A stretch of 64,000 nt of DNA from positions 16,900 through 80,899 of the forward strand of contig JANQHE010000004.1 in the NCBI GenBank assembly GCA_028282785.1, given 5' to 3'. A program made the translations under genes and the position numbers. The DNA is from Bacteroidales bacterium. Its GTDB lineage: Bacteria; Bacteroidota; Bacteroidia; Bacteroidales; UBA12077. The notes below the pieces were generated by a model. That model did not search any database and was not told where the DNA came from. It worked only from the letters and a program-made list of their open reading frames with translations. Positions 34,212 through 43,961 of this stretch are shown here, piece by piece. How positions within the stretch are numbered: position 1 is the stretch's first letter; every line of letters starts with the position of its first letter.

Positions 34212-35060
34212 GTGTTTAAAGAGTTATGGTTATGTCAATTATCAATCCTCGGATCATTTATGGCGTATTCTCAAATTTCATTAACATGAAAACATAATCC
34301 AAGAAAAGCAGAAAAACAAAAATTAACTCTTCAAATTGACAAAATAGATGATAATAATTTCATATTTCAAATCGATTCAGTAAAGTATATTTATAATCAA
34401 TCATTAAGTTCAATTAATATTTATAATGAAACACCTCATGAAATTAGCGCAATATGGGTTTATTGTGGTATGTGCGATATAAGAGGGAGTTCTTATAACA
34501 GATCGGTTCAGTTTAGTAAGTATTTCCCTATTAACCTTAGAGATTATCCTATAGATAATAATAAGTATATGATCGAACAACTTGCTCGTAGACATTCTTT
34601 TATTGATATTGACAGAGTGGGTATTTGGGGAGGTTCAAGTGGAGGGTTTATGGCAGCAACAGCAATGTTAAAATATCCTGAATTTTATAAAGTTGGTATA
34701 AGTAGGGTGGGACAGCATGAATCTAATATTTTTCATGGTTGGTGGACAAATATTTTTAATTTAGATGTAAACCTTGGTGTAAATGATACAATTTATACAA
34801 ATATTTTTCTAGTAGAAAATCTAAAGGATAAGCTGTTTATTATTCATGGTGAAATTGATACAAATGTTCACCCTTCAAATTCAGCACGTTTGGTAAATGA
34901 ATTAATGAAAGCTGGTAAATATTTTGATTATTTGTTTGTTCCCGGAGGAGATCATGGTTGGAGTGAAAATCGAGAGTATGTCCGGAAAAGAATTTGGCTC
35001 TATTTTGTTGAGAATTTGATGGATAACAGAATTAGTAATATTGAAATTATGAGTTATTAG
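34212..35060 (+). pseudogene. Broken secreted S9 (prolyl oligopeptidase/DPP-IV-like) peptidase
   Basis: Reading from the GTG at 34212 gives a signal-peptide-like start (LWLCQLSILGSFMAYSQ), then an in-frame TGA at 34287-34289, then an open frame to 35060. After about 60 codons of weak sequence it enters the S9 catalytic domain abruptly at MCDIRGSSYNRSVQFSKYF. The Ser-Asp-His triad is intact: GIWGGSSGGF, HGEIDTNVHP and GGDHGW. The several-hundred-residue propeller and the beginning of the hydrolase domain are missing, which implies an internal deletion in addition to the stop. A 196-codon frame from ATG 34470 could still be translated but would lack an export signal and part of the hydrolase fold. 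TGA as a recoded codon is unlikely, because other genes here use TGA to stop. Confidence 0.7.
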
Positions 35061-35063
35061 ATT

Positions 35064-37676
35064 TTAATTATATTTTTTTCGATATTCTGTTGGTGTATAA
35101 CTGGTATATTTTTTAAAAGCGTTATTAAATGCAGACTTTGAATTAAAACCAACTTCAAAACCAATTTCAAGAATAGAACTAAAGTTTCCATTCTTATTTT
35201 TAAGCAAGTATTCGGCTTCTTTAACCCTATATCTATTAATTAAGGAATTAAAATTTTGTTTGAATTCAGTATTTATAACTTGAGAAATATATTCTTTCGA
35301 ACAATTAAGCTTTTCAGATAGAGTATTTAAAGACAAGTCAGGATCTGAATATATTTTATCATTTTCAATTAAAATAATTAACTGTTTAATAATATCTTTC
35401 GCTTTATTTTCAGAAAGAGAACTGGTTTTATACTTATTTTGCTTTCTTTGTTTTCTCAAATAATATATGATAAGAACTAATGAAGTAAGTATTATGATAT
35501 AAGTAAAATAGGCAAGTATTGTGCTATACCATTTAGGCTTAATTTTAAAATTCATTGTATAAAGTAGTTCCCAATTTTTTGTAATAGTATTCGTTTCTAA
35601 CTCTACGTGATAATAACCCGGCTCAAGGTTTTTAAGTACAATTTGCGGTGATTTAACTTCCTTCATTTCCTTTAATTCATTGTTTATGAGCATTTTATAT
35701 CGTAGTTTTTTATTTAAATCCCTAAAGTCAATAATACCAAAGAAAAAACTTAAATCATTTTCATTGGCAGAATAAGATAAATCTTGGAACTCATTTGTTT
35801 TATTTAGTGTAACCGTATCTTTATTGGTCGCAATTTTATTAAGATGACAAATAGGCCTTAACTTCTTATCAAAATACCTTAATTCAAATGCCGTGAAACC
35901 ATTTTTTGTGCCAATGTAAGCCAAATGGTTTTCAATAAATTCGATCTTACCTTCTGAAATGCTGTTGCTAATTAAACCTAAATTGGCAGTAAACTGATGG
36001 AATTCTTTATTATAGTAAATAGCCAGTCCTTGTTCGCTTCCTATAAAAATTTTATCATTTAAAGCCGCAATGGAGTTAATGTTGTTATTTATTAATCCAT
36101 CAAGGGTAGTGAAATGAGTTGTTATAGAATCATTTTTTATTACATAAATACCATTATCTGTACCAATCCAAAATACATTGCTATCTGGTTGGCACATTGT
36201 TGTTGCATCTTTTATAAAATATCTTTTTTCAATTATTTCTTCTGAATAAGTGTAAACGCCTTGGTTCGAACATAACCAAATAACATTATTAGAATCATTG
36301 TAAAGATTATTAATTTTATACAGTTCGGGAGGAACTACTTTTTTTACCCACGTGTTTGTATTATATTCCCATAGTTCTGATTTATTGATCAATGCTAACA
36401 GATTGCCCGAAGATGTTAATTCCAGGTTTGTTATCAAAAAATCCGTAGGTAATCCTTTACGGTTAAAGTTAACAAAATTGCCTTCTTTAAACTCTAAAAG
36501 AATATTTTTCCCTCCAAAAATTAGTAAAGAATCGTTTTTTGTGCCACAAAGAATATCAGGCTGCGGGTATTTATCACGTAAATCATATTTTTTAAGAGAA
36601 TATGGATGAAGTTTTACAATACCATAGTTTTTGGCACCAAACCAAATATCATCGTAATCATCCTTAAATAAAACAGTTGCTGATGTTCCGGGGAAACCAT
36701 ACGGAAATAAATAGTTCACAAAACTGGTCCGTGTAAATTGGTATAATCCTTTACCAAATGCCCCAATCCAAAGAATATCATTATTATCAATCAAAGTTGA
36801 GGTGATTTTCTTTTGCCGAAGTTCGGTGTATAAATATCCATAATCTGGGTTTGAGAAAATTAAACGAAACATTCCTATTAATGTTGAAGCCCATACTTCT
36901 CCATACGAATTATAATTTAAATCGGTAAACCATGAGTTCTCGTCACCGGCATAATGTTCCCAGAAATTGTCATAGTTGATAAATATTCCATGTTCTTTAG
37001 TTGTATGCCAGTGTACTTCTTTGTTATAATGATTCCCGTACCAACTTGTATCTATTGGTTGTATTAGATAATCCCTGTATATAACCGTGTCGTTTATTAG
37101 CAAAGGTAAAACAGAGTCATTTTTGTATTGAAGAATCCCTTTGTCTGTAGTAATAAAAATGTTGTTGTTGCGGTCTTGTTTAAGCTTTAAAACTCTATCA
37201 TTTTTTATTTCGTTGGCAGTAACGATTAATGAATCTTCAAGCAATTTATATAATCCAGGCTTATTATAAAAAGATACTAATAATTGATTATTATAGTTTT
37301 CAATATTAGTGAATCGATGGTTAAGAAATATTTCTTTATCTGAGTACTTTAATATGTTTACCCGGTTAAATTTCCATAGACTCCCGTCCTTTGTTATTAA
37401 TAAAAACTTATCATTATTGGTTTGTACAATATCTATAATTGGATTATTTATAATTTCTTTTGGTTCCGAATAATTAATAAACTCATAACCGTCAAAACGG
37501 CTTAAACCTTGATCTGTTCCAATCCATATATAACCTTTTGAATCTTGATAAATTGAAAATATATTGGTACTAGGCAAACCATCACTTTTATCGTAAAGTT
37601 TTTTTAAATAACTATGTCCAAATAACAGGTTAGGTATAATTGTGAAAAAACAGAGCGTTAAAAATACTTTTTTCAT
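35064..37676 (-). CDS. Membrane sensor-regulator: Reg_prop propeller, Y_Y_Y domain, AraC-type HTH
   Basis: The 870-residue protein has a signal peptide, then two-component-regulator propeller repeats (from GLPSTNIFSIYQDSKGYIWIGTDQGLSRFDGYEF to about residue 600), a Y_Y_Y immunoglobulin-like domain (about 640-710), one transmembrane helix (about 718-740) and a C-terminal AraC HTH (about 780-868; NTLSEKLNCSKEYISQVI and ILEIGFEVGFNSKSAFNNAF). Unlike the classic hybrid two-component systems of Bacteroidota there is no kinase or receiver, so it is the shorter periplasmic-sensor/DNA-binding form. The ligand is unknown; relatives sense glycans and other nutrients. It converges with the S9 pseudogene, with only 3 bases between the stops. 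Confidence 0.9.
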   Translation of the reverse strand: MKKVFLTLCFFTIIPNLLFGHSYLKKLYDKSDGLPSTNIFSIYQDSKGYIWIGTDQGLSRFDGYEFINYSEPKEIINNPIIDIVQTNNDKFLLITKDGSLWKFNRVNILKYSDKEIFLNHRFTNIENYNNQLLVSFYNKPGLYKLLEDSLIVTANEIKNDRVLKLKQDRNNNIFITTDKGILQYKNDSVLPLLINDTVIYRDYLIQPIDTSWYGNHYNKEVHWHTTKEHGIFINYDNFWEHYAGDENSWFTDLNYNSYGEVWASTLIGMFRLIFSNPDYGYLYTELRQKKITSTLIDNNDILWIGAFGKGLYQFTRTSFVNYLFPYGFPGTSATVLFKDDYDDIWFGAKNYGIVKLHPYSLKKYDLRDKYPQPDILCGTKNDSLLIFGGKNILLEFKEGNFVNFNRKGLPTDFLITNLELTSSGNLLALINKSELWEYNTNTWVKKVVPPELYKINNLYNDSNNVIWLCSNQGVYTYSEEIIEKRYFIKDATTMCQPDSNVFWIGTDNGIYVIKNDSITTHFTTLDGLINNNINSIAALNDKIFIGSEQGLAIYYNKEFHQFTANLGLISNSISEGKIEFIENHLAYIGTKNGFTAFELRYFDKKLRPICHLNKIATNKDTVTLNKTNEFQDLSYSANENDLSFFFGIIDFRDLNKKLRYKMLINNELKEMKEVKSPQIVLKNLEPGYYHVELETNTITKNWELLYTMNFKIKPKWYSTILAYFTYIIILTSLVLIIYYLRKQRKQNKYKTSSLSENKAKDIIKQLIILIENDKIYSDPDLSLNTLSEKLNCSKEYISQVINTEFKQNFNSLINRYRVKEAEYLLKNKNGNFSSILEIGFEVGFNSKSAFNNAFKKYTSYTPTEYRKKYN

Positions 37677-37749
37677 TAAAAAAATTTAATTGGCTCTAAT
37701 TTACAAGAAAATTGACTTATTTTAAACTGATTTAAGCAATAATTACATT

Positions 37750-37783
37750 CAAAACTAACGAAATAAGTTCTGCAGTCCTCCAA
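37750..37783 (-). promoter_or_regulatory. Possible promoter of the Reg_prop/AraC regulator gene
   Basis: On the minus strand TTG (37783-37781) and TAGTTTTG (37757-37750) are 23 bases apart, within the range for Bacteroidota promoters, 74 bases before the start codon. Confidence 0.4.
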
Positions 37784-37870
37784 TCTAAATCACCTGTTGG
37801 AACAGGTGTAGGAAGGTTTTTAGAAAGAATTACAATTAGATATTGTAAATATATCCCAAAATACAAACGT

Positions 37871-37983
37871 GTCGAGAAGTAGGTTATTCAATTTTATCCG
37901 GTAAAATAAAAATTATTACATGCATTTTATAAATTATGAATACATTGATGAAAAATAAAATGAAGAAAAGCCACATATAAATT
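37871..37983 (+). pseudogene. Degenerate copy of the 88-aa gene (29785-30051), C-terminal half
   Basis: Conceptual translation gives YSILSGKI and, in another frame, EYIDEK-stop-NEEKPHIN, matching YSVLSDKI and HYIDEKQKEEKPHID of the intact protein. The CAA codon of the intact gene has become TAA (37956-37958), and a frameshift separates the two blocks. DNA-level similarity (for example TTGATGAAAAA and GAAGAAAAGCC) is obvious at the 3' end and fades upstream of about 37871. Confidence 0.65.
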
Positions 37984-38001
37984 TAATGTAGCTTTTTTGT
38001 T

Positions 38002-38580
38002 TTATACCAAATCGCATGCTTCAGGTGGCATCCAGTGTTTATCTTTTCCTTCCCATTTAATGTTACACCCAATAGGATTTGTTATTTTTGGGCAGATTTC
38101 TTTCCCGTCAAGATGTTTATCCAAAATATTCTCTAAATCATTAACAGTCATTTTGGATGGATCCTTTGGGTTATCAATTGCCCGCCCTGTATAAATTAAA
38201 TGCCTTGATTCATTGAAAACAAAGAAGTGTGGTGTTTTTAATGCACCGTAATCTAAGGCTATATCTTGCGATTCATCATACAGGTAAAGCCATGGAAAAT
38301 TGTTTTCTTCCATGCGTTTCACCATATTAGGGAAACTATCTTCTTCGTAAGTATTTTTACTATTTGAGTTTATTCCAACAAACCGTACTCCTTTAGGGCT
38401 GTATTTTTCAACAGTTTTCCTTGTCGTTTCATCAGAACCAATCACATAGGGACAATGGTTACAAGTAAAAAAAACAACCAATACTTTCTCATTAAAGTCA
38501 GATAATCGATATGTACTACCATCCGTTGCCAGTAAATTAAAATCCGGCGCTTTATCTCCAATTTGTAACGTAAAAGCCAT
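38002..38580 (-). CDS. Cytoplasmic redoxin (AhpC/TSA-thioredoxin fold)
   Basis: The 192-residue protein has no signal peptide and a thioredoxin-like fold with the redox pair C40-N-H-C43-P in [28 protein letters not shown] near the start is the AhpC/TSA-type opening. The C-terminal [10 protein letters not shown] contains another conserved Cys. It is a paralogue of the exported protein at 44472-45089, which shares the TCNHCPY, YEN/NMV and IGC(N/T)IK blocks. The role is probably thiol-disulfide exchange or peroxide reduction; the partner is unknown. Confidence 0.85.
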   Translation of the reverse strand: MAFTLQIGDKAPDFNLLATDGSTYRLSDFNEKVLVVFFTCNHCPYVIGSDETTRKTVEKYSPKGVRFVGINSNSKNTYEEDSFPNMVKRMEENNFPWLYLYDESQDIALDYGALKTPHFFVFNESRHLIYTGRAIDNPKDPSKMTVNDLENILDKHLDGKEICPKITNPIGCNIKWEGKDKHWMPPEACDLV

Positions 38581-38904
38581 AATTTAAAGTTTTATTAGAA
38601 AACAGTTTAAATAAAAAAATGTTTATTGAGGTAGGGTAAAGAAGATTTAGATTATCATAATGGTAAGAGCAATATATAAGGTAGAGTGGTTAAGTTGGAG
38701 TTAGGAACTTTATATATGCCTTTAAAGATTAAGCCGAGATTTAAATCTAATGAGCCTAATTCTTAGAAAACCTCTCTGCCTCTTTGTATTAATGTAAATT
38801 TAGCATCTGTTGTTTCTTCGTAGGGTTCATATAGGACTCTTGCAATGCTAGATTAGGGTTATTTATAAACAATTTCAGGATAATTGTTATAATTTGCAAA
38901 AGGG
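38581..38904. other. Gene-free stretch, nothing recognised
   Basis: These 324 bases between two minus-strand genes hold no plausible frame or repeat. The only structure is a weak stem (AACCCTCG / CGAGAGTT on the minus strand) overlapping the end of the kinase gene at about 38905-38930, followed by a few T, which may be its terminator. Confidence 0.4.
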
Positions 38905-41124
38905 TTAACTCTCGGGAAAGCGAGGGTTTTTTGTTGGTAATGTAAAAATAAATTTTGACCCAAAACCTACTTTACTTTCGACCCAGATTTCACCACCATT
39001 TTTCTCAACAAATTCTTTACAAAGAATTAATCCTAATCCAGTACCCATTTCTTCTTCAGTTCCTTCAGTAGTAAAACCTTCATCTAATTTAAAAAGTTTT
39101 TTTAAATCTTCACGTTCAATTCCAATTCCAGTATCTCGAACGGTAATTTCTTTAAATTCTTCAAGATCTTTATCAATAATTTCAACTGCTCCACCACGAT
39201 CAGTAAATTTTAAAGCATTAGACACCAAATTTCGCAAAATTGTTTTTAGCATGTTTTGATCGGCATATACATTTGATCCTTCCTGTACACTATTCGTTAA
39301 TGTTATTTCCTTTTGAATTGCTTTTCCATTATATAATGAAAAAGTTTCTTCAGCCATTGCATATAAATTGATTTCTGCTTGTTTAAATTGCATTGTTCCC
39401 ATTTGGGATCTTGACCATTCCAAAAGATTTATTAAAAGTTCATAGCCGTTTTTTGAGATTTGGTATAAATTGCTATGATAGTATTTTACTTTTTCAGGAC
39501 TTAATCGATCATAACCATGAACCAAAAGTTGGGCTAATCCCATAATGGAGTTAAAAGGGTTTTTTAAATCATGGGCTATAATTGAAAAGAATTTATCCTT
39601 GGTTATTAGAAGTTTTTGTAATTCTTCCTCAACTTCTTTTAATTTGGTTACATCCGAATCAATTGCAATTAGCCTTATTACCTTATTATTTTTATCCAAA
39701 ATAGGTGTTAGTGTCGTATTTATTCGATATGTTTTTCCATATTTTGAGTCCACATTTGTTTCAAAAATTTGGGATCTTTTTTCGGTTATTACATTTTCAA
39801 TGATTGCATGAATATTAGTATTTGATATGGTTTGTTTGTAAGTTTTTCCTTTCTCTTGTATAAGTTCATCAAGGGAATATCCATATAAACGTGTGTATCC
39901 TTCGTTTATCCATTCAATTTTGCCATTTGGATTTGTAATAAGTATAGCATTATCTGTTTGACTTGCAGCAATACTCAATTTTTCTAATTCACGATTAACT
40001 TCTGTAAGATGATCTGTTTTTTGTTTAATCTCAATATTATTTGTTCTGATAAGTTCATTTTGTTTCTTTAATATTTTATTTGCTTTTTGTTTTCCTTTGA
40101 ATAGCAAAACCAGAATTACAATAAGTAAAATAAAAATAAAAGATACAGCTATAAGAATGAACTTATTTTTTCTTTGTTTTGAAATATAAGTTTTTTGATT
40201 TTCGTTTGTTTTTGATAATGAATTTATTGTATTTATCCTCTTACGCGAATCTATGGTAGTTTTTAAATTTGCAACATTTTTAATCATTGGTGAATGCAGT
40301 ACTGAATCTTTTAAGCTTACATATTTTTGATAACTCTGTAAGGATTTCTTATAAAATCCTCTGGTTTGGTATATTTTTGATAATACCTTGTATACTTTAT
40401 ACTCATTTAAAAGGGTATTATTATCCAGAATTTCCAAGCACTGGTTAATGTAAGTTTCTCCCTCTTCAATGTTTTCTAAAAGTAAATATGTTTCACTAAG
40501 TGAAATAAGATTTTCTACCAACAGGAGTTCATTATTTTTATATTTACAAATTTCTATCGATTTTTTAAACGAATTAATTGCATCTTCATATTTATTATTA
40601 TATCTAAATAACTGGGCCTGATTGTGTAAGGTATTGGCAAAATTATCTCCATTATCATTAATGTCATAATTCAATAAAGCAATGTTTGAATATTTATAGG
40701 CACTGTCGATCTCATTAATTTCATAATAGAACTTTGTAAGATTATTAACCGAATTGATTTTTAATTCTGGTTTTTCTGTTTCCAAGGAAATAAGATAAGC
40801 CCGGTTAATATAATAATATGATTTTTCGTAATCTCTGAGAACTAAATAAATTTTACCCAGATTAACGTATATTTTGTATAATAATTCAATAGAATCATTA
40901 CTTTCTATTATTGATAAAGCATCGAAATTAAAAACAATAGCTTTGGTTAAATTTCCTCTTGTAAAATGATGTTCAGATAAATTAACTAATTCAATAGCAT
41001 CATCTAAAGTTCTTGACTTTAAACTAAAAGGCGAGAGACTGTCTTGTTTGTTTTGAGATTGGACATTACAATTTAATGTAACTAAAATCAGAATAGCAAT
41101 ATGTTTCCACTTCTTTAAATTCAT
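38905..41124 (-). CDS. Histidine kinase with periplasmic TPR region, one TM helix and PAS domain
   Basis: From the preferred start (ATG at 41124, just before the signal sequence MNLKKWKHIAILILVTLNC) the protein is 739 residues. An upstream ATG at 41172 would put 16 extra residues before the signal. Residues about 35-290 are TPR-like helical repeats (ANTLHNQAQLFRYNNKYEDAINSFKKS and similar), expected in the periplasm. A transmembrane helix follows (about 322-342), then a coiled coil, a PAS domain (about 378-495), HisKA with His518 in IIAHDLKNPFNSIMG, and a HATPase ending GTGLGLILCKEFVEKNGG. No response regulator gene is adjacent, so it is an orphan kinase. Confidence 0.9.
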   Translation of the reverse strand: MNLKKWKHIAILILVTLNCNVQSQNKQDSLSPFSLKSRTLDDAIELVNLSEHHFTRGNLTKAIVFNFDALSIIESNDSIELLYKIYVNLGKIYLVLRDYEKSYYYINRAYLISLETEKPELKINSVNNLTKFYYEINEIDSAYKYSNIALLNYDINDNGDNFANTLHNQAQLFRYNNKYEDAINSFKKSIEICKYKNNELLLVENLISLSETYLLLENIEEGETYINQCLEILDNNTLLNEYKVYKVLSKIYQTRGFYKKSLQSYQKYVSLKDSVLHSPMIKNVANLKTTIDSRKRINTINSLSKTNENQKTYISKQRKNKFILIAVSFIFILLIVILVLLFKGKQKANKILKKQNELIRTNNIEIKQKTDHLTEVNRELEKLSIAASQTDNAILITNPNGKIEWINEGYTRLYGYSLDELIQEKGKTYKQTISNTNIHAIIENVITEKRSQIFETNVDSKYGKTYRINTTLTPILDKNNKVIRLIAIDSDVTKLKEVEEELQKLLITKDKFFSIIAHDLKNPFNSIMGLAQLLVHGYDRLSPEKVKYYHSNLYQISKNGYELLINLLEWSRSQMGTMQFKQAEINLYAMAEETFSLYNGKAIQKEITLTNSVQEGSNVYADQNMLKTILRNLVSNALKFTDRGGAVEIIDKDLEEFKEITVRDTGIGIEREDLKKLFKLDEGFTTEGTEEEMGTGLGLILCKEFVEKNGGEIWVESKVGFGSKFIFTLPTKNPRFPES

Positions 41125-41214
41125 TATATAAATATAAAAATTATAATGCATTGTACGAAAAAAACAGACCAAAGTAAATACAAAGGCCTGTTTCTTAATG
41201 TAAATTTTATAGTT

Positions 41215-43803
41215 TTATAAAAATAATGAATTAAACAATAGTTTATAACTAACAGGTGTTGATGCTCTAAATTGTGGATTAAAGCTAAATAATACAATTT
41301 CACCTTTACCTTTTTTCATCCAAACAATTGAAGTTTTATTTCCAATTTTTTCTTCATTTTCAATAAAGCCACTTAACAAAATATCTTTTTCAGGAAAAGT
41401 AGCAATAACTCGTCTATCTACATCAAAATATGGTTGCCAAGTTCTGAAAACCGGTCCGCTTCTGTGAAAAACACCTATTTCATCTGGCATTCCATAAGTA
41501 ATAGGGTGGTCTGCTCTAAGTTTAATTCTAAGCAATGAGCCAGGAGAAGAAAAACCATCTTTAACAAGTTGTTTTGAAACATCTTTTACAGGAAATTCAA
41601 ACTCTTCTTTTTCTTTATCATTTATAGAGTAATTTTGAACTCCAGAGAATAATTCTGTTGCTTCACGCCATGCAACCACCTTGCCACCGTTATGAATGAA
41701 TTTCAAAATTTTCTCAAACCCCTTTTGTTCCATCCCTTTCGTGTATTCAGGTGGATATTTTAAGAAATATCTACTTCCGTTTGAATTATAATTTCCATTT
41801 ATTAATGCCGATTTACTCTCATCAGGAATAATTAGAACATCACAATTTTTTTCAAAATCAATACTTTTAACATCTGTAGGCTTAATGGTTTTAAATGGAA
41901 TATGATATGAGTCAAAAATAAATCTTGTCCAGCCTGCATCCATGGCATGGAAATAGGTTTCCAGCAAATATATTCTTGGTAATTTTAATTCACGCGTTTT
42001 CAAATTTATTTTTTGGTTAACATATGCTGGAGTAAAATTGATTTCGTCTAAAACCTGATTTATATTTTTAGATTTATCGATTACAAAACTTCCAACGGGG
42101 TAATCCAAATAAGGTTCTTGTAATTGCCTAACATTTAATCCTATTTCAAGGGCTTTAAAAGCAGCTTTATAACTGTTGTTGTTTTGTGCACTTAAGATAA
42201 CCGAATTATAATCGTTAATTGCAGGGTTATACAAACTATATGGTAACTTTACCTCCGAAAAATTTCCCTGAAATACTTCAGGATTTTCGTTAATTTCATA
42301 AACATGAATTCCTTTATGCAGAGGGAGAGACCATGAGGTAATATCATAAGGTTTTATCATTTCTCCTCCAGGAGTATAATGTCTGGCAGGGAAAACTTGT
42401 TTTTCAAGAACTTCTTTGATAAAAGCTCTGAAAGGTTGTGCTAAAGGAACAATCACATCGCCTTTTTTAAAAATCGTATTTTTTATGTTTAAATCTTTGG
42501 TAAGCTCAAACACATTTACTCCATGCTCATCCAAAAGGTTTACTAAATTTACTAATTCACTTTGATCATGTTGTTCCTTTGGAAATATGTAAAAATACGG
42601 AGCCTCATTTAAACCTTTATTTACTTCCTTTTTACAAATTTCATTTCTAAATTTTAAAATTTCTTCTTTATGCAGGGAAGCAGTTTCAAGATATGCTATT
42701 GTAGAAACGGTTTCATATTCAACAAGGTCACTTAAACGCCACCATCCTCCTTCCCATGGTTCAACTAAATTGATACTCTTTTTATATTCTCCTAAACCTT
42801 TACCGATGACACTTAATTCGTTTGGTTCGATGTAAATGGGTGTAGCATGTTTTACACTGGCACCTTCTGAAAGCATACCAATAACATTTTTCCAAATACA
42901 GGTTTGGGTAGCACCTGGCCAATAATCATCAAAAAGGTAGTTTTGTGCAATTCCGGTTAAGCCTGCATCTGTCATTTTAGTTATCGTGTTTGAACCGAAT
43001 ATTTTCATCCAATTCCATAAACCTGCATCAATATTCTCAGCAATTGGATCATGAGGTGGTGATATGAAATATCGAGGGCCACGTGAACCCATTTGATGTT
43101 TTTCCACCATAACTTGGGGGAACCAATCTTTATTGTATAAATTAGCAATGGCCCTGGTGTCACTTTGAGTTAATGCAACAAAATCACGATTGTTATTATG
43201 ACCAACATACTTATGATAAACTCCCGGCATTGAAGAACCTTCATGTTTAGTTCCTTTGTATTTGTTATAATGATTAACTATCATATCCATTCCATCAGGA
43301 TTGTGATTTGGTACAACCATATAAACTACATTATCCAGCATGTCTAAGGTTTTTTTATCAGTAGCCTTTAATAAACCATAAGCTATGTTTGGAAGTGCTT
43401 GCGTTGGTCCAACTTCTGTTGAGTGCATCGAAAGGGTAAATAAAAAGAATACCTTACCTTCTTTAACATATTCACTATATTTTTCCGGACTTAAATTATA
43501 GTTTAATGCAAGTTCTTTATTTATCTTTTTTAGTTTTTCCAGGTTGTTGATATTCTTTTCAGAAGAAATGAAAGTAACATACATTGTTTTTCCCATTGGC
43601 GAAACTCCGATTTCTTCCGTTTTGATTTTTGATGAAACATTTTCGAGCTTTTTTAAATAATCTATTAGAGGGTCGTAATTAAAAAGCATTCGATCAGTTC
43701 CGGGAACAAATCCAAAATGACTTTCAGGTGTAGGAATTGCATTTTGAGCAAATAAATAGGTTGAAGAAAAAATAAAAATTAATGCAATAAATAAGTTACG
43801 CAT
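41215..43803 (-). CDS. Exported M14-family zinc carboxypeptidase
   Basis: From the preferred start (ATG at 43803, which begins the signal peptide RNLFIALIFIFSSTYLFAQ) the protein is 862 residues. The upstream ATG (43830) adds nine residues. The M14 catalytic core is at about 40-330: zinc ligands H127 and E130 in MHSTEVGP and H236 in VEKHQMGS, with the substrate-binding NNNRD at 203-207. The C-terminal half (about 430-860) includes a glutamine-amidotransferase-like region common in this subfamily (VLIIPDESKSALI, HNGGKVVAWREATEL). It is expected to degrade peptides or peptidoglycan peptides in the periplasm or at the surface. No T9SS tail is present. Confidence 0.9.
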   Translation of the reverse strand: MRNLFIALIFIFSSTYLFAQNAIPTPESHFGFVPGTDRMLFNYDPLIDYLKKLENVSSKIKTEEIGVSPMGKTMYVTFISSEKNINNLEKLKKINKELALNYNLSPEKYSEYVKEGKVFFLFTLSMHSTEVGPTQALPNIAYGLLKATDKKTLDMLDNVVYMVVPNHNPDGMDMIVNHYNKYKGTKHEGSSMPGVYHKYVGHNNNRDFVALTQSDTRAIANLYNKDWFPQVMVEKHQMGSRGPRYFISPPHDPIAENIDAGLWNWMKIFGSNTITKMTDAGLTGIAQNYLFDDYWPGATQTCIWKNVIGMLSEGASVKHATPIYIEPNELSVIGKGLGEYKKSINLVEPWEGGWWRLSDLVEYETVSTIAYLETASLHKEEILKFRNEICKKEVNKGLNEAPYFYIFPKEQHDQSELVNLVNLLDEHGVNVFELTKDLNIKNTIFKKGDVIVPLAQPFRAFIKEVLEKQVFPARHYTPGGEMIKPYDITSWSLPLHKGIHVYEINENPEVFQGNFSEVKLPYSLYNPAINDYNSVILSAQNNNSYKAAFKALEIGLNVRQLQEPYLDYPVGSFVIDKSKNINQVLDEINFTPAYVNQKINLKTRELKLPRIYLLETYFHAMDAGWTRFIFDSYHIPFKTIKPTDVKSIDFEKNCDVLIIPDESKSALINGNYNSNGSRYFLKYPPEYTKGMEQKGFEKILKFIHNGGKVVAWREATELFSGVQNYSINDKEKEEFEFPVKDVSKQLVKDGFSSPGSLLRIKLRADHPITYGMPDEIGVFHRSGPVFRTWQPYFDVDRRVIATFPEKDILLSGFIENEEKIGNKTSIVWMKKGKGEIVLFSFNPQFRASTPVSYKLLFNSLFL

Positions 43804-43961
43804 TTGTTGATTAAGTAATTTTTCCGGCATAGTAATAAGATTTTAGAGTATAAATTAAAATTTAACAATTAGACTAATCTATATTTTAGAAAGTTTAAAC
43901 AATAATTCGTAAATTAAAACAATTTAATTATAAATCTGTTATACATTGAAAATAGGTCAGG

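Larger units (their letters stand above)
37677..38001. other. Gene-free stretch with a hairpin and a pseudogene fragment
   Basis: These 325 bases carry a probable promoter for the regulator gene, a perfect 8-bp hairpin CACCTGTT-GG-AACAGGTG (37791-37808) and a decayed gene fragment (37871-37983). No intact coding frame is seen. Confidence 0.6.
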
